Shown one piece after another: positions 63,620 to 64,000 of a stretch of 64,000 nucleotides of DNA. The DNA is from Neomicrococcus lactis (GTDB lineage: Bacteria; Actinomycetota; Actinomycetes; Actinomycetales; Micrococcaceae). The stretch is taken from assembly GCF_014200305.1 (NCBI RefSeq), contig NZ_JACHBL010000001.1, forward strand, positions 1,178,001-1,242,000. The letters run 5' to 3'. The notes under the pieces were generated by a model. It worked only from the letters and a program-made list of their open reading frames with translations. It made no database searches and had not been told where the DNA came from. A program made the translations under genes and the position numbers. Numbering within the stretch: position 1 is the stretch's first letter; every line of letters begins with the position of its first letter.

Positions 63620-64000
63620 TTACTCAGCTGCTGCCGGGGTGGTCTCAGCGGACTCTTCGTTGCCGGAAGCTGCTTCGGTGGAAGCATCTTGGTCAACAAC
63701 TGGAGTCAAGGAGAGCTTTCCGCGGTCATCGATCTTGTTGATTTCAACCTGGATCTTCTGGCCAACGGAGACAACGTCTTCAACGTCATCCACGCGCTTG
63801 CCACCGGCGAGCTTACGAAGCTCGGAGATGTGCAACAGACCGTCCTTGCCCGGGGTCAAGGAAACAAACGCACCGAAGGTGGTCAGCTTGACGACAGTAC
63901 CAAGGTAACGTTCTCCAACTTCTGGGACCTGTGGGTTCGCGATCGCATTGATCATCGAACGAGCGGCCTCAGCAGAAGAGCCTTCGGTTGCACCGATCAA
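63620..64000 (-). CDS. pnp: Polynucleotide phosphorylase, C-terminal part (cut by window edge)
   Basis: 126 C-terminal residues, open to the right edge. The end of a KH domain ([20 protein letters not shown]) is followed by an S1 domain ([40 protein letters not shown]) and an acidic tail. PNPase degrades RNA 3' to 5' with phosphate. Partial only because of the window boundary. Confidence 0.93.
   Translation of the reverse strand: MIGATEGSSAEAARSMINAIANPQVPEVGERYLGTVVKLTTFGAFVSLTPGKDGLLHISELRKLAGGKRVDDVEDVVSVGQKIQVEINKIDDRGKLSLTPVVDQDASTEAASGNEESAETTPAAAE

Overview
The window is a gene-dense stretch of an actinobacterial chromosome, most likely from a Micrococcaceae-type organism of moderate to high GC. 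The evidence is the gene set and order: argC-argJ-argB-argD; infC-rpmI-rplT; a his cluster with a PriA-type HisA; rnj-ftsK-pgsA-cinA-clgR-DUF3046-recA-recX-miaB-miaA-dapF; hflX-dinG next to lexA; LppM, DUF1844 and PPK2 proteins; and many start codons that sit 6 nt behind a -10 hexamer (leaderless genes). I see no rRNA, tRNA, insertion sequence, prophage or CRISPR array. Almost everything is core metabolism and information processing.

Layout. 1-4 kb: arginine operon on the minus strand with a candidate ArgR operator, running off the left edge inside argD. 4-12 kb: a quinone oxidoreductase, then the most distinctive locus: a 1308-residue membrane-bound NRPS-like protein of the Pls/PosA type (the epsilon-poly-lysine synthetase architecture), translationally coupled to an M1 aminopeptidase. 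A 4'-phosphopantetheinyl transferase converges on them and a polyphosphate kinase 2 diverges from it. 12-16 kb: pheST. 16-23 kb: small envelope and accessory genes (LppM, HExxH protein, SIMPL, pyrrolidone peptidase, SGNH hydrolase, VOC, Nudix, CDF transporter, SpoU methyltransferase), plus an intergenic segment with a good promoter and three hairpins. 23-26 kb: rplT-rpmI-infC with long C-terminal extensions on L20 and IF-3, an apparent ATC start for IF-3 and an attenuator-like leader. 26-33 kb: MFS permease, SseB protein with a His-rich leader, hisA/priA, a 51-aa membrane protein, hisH, hisB, hisC.

33-38 kb: divergent LysM gene and lexA with two LexA-type boxes, then dinG and hflX. 38-46 kb: methyltransferase, dapF-miaA-miaB, recX, recA, DUF3046, clgR, cinA. 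46-55 kb: pgsA, ftsK, RNase J, dapA, a DUF418-like membrane protein followed by three 20-nt direct repeats, and dapB. 55-62 kb: a compact molybdenum cofactor and molybdate uptake cluster (moaE, mog, moaC, moeA, modB, modA, modE-like, moaA, moaD) with no modC. 62-64 kb: an M16 protease and the C-terminus of polynucleotide phosphorylase, cut by the right edge.

The best candidate for a little-described system is the Pls-like locus. Its adenylation domain, aligned by hand to PheA, gives a code close to the one I remember for lysine, and the linked peptidase and PPTase supply the expected degradation or immunity and carrier-priming functions. Other points worth a second look are the L20 fusion, the ATC start of infC, the LysM/lexA SOS pair, a PafBC-like recA promoter whose upstream motif recurs beside lexA, a possible small RNA near 20.1 kb, and two kinds of unexplained repeated 20-mers.
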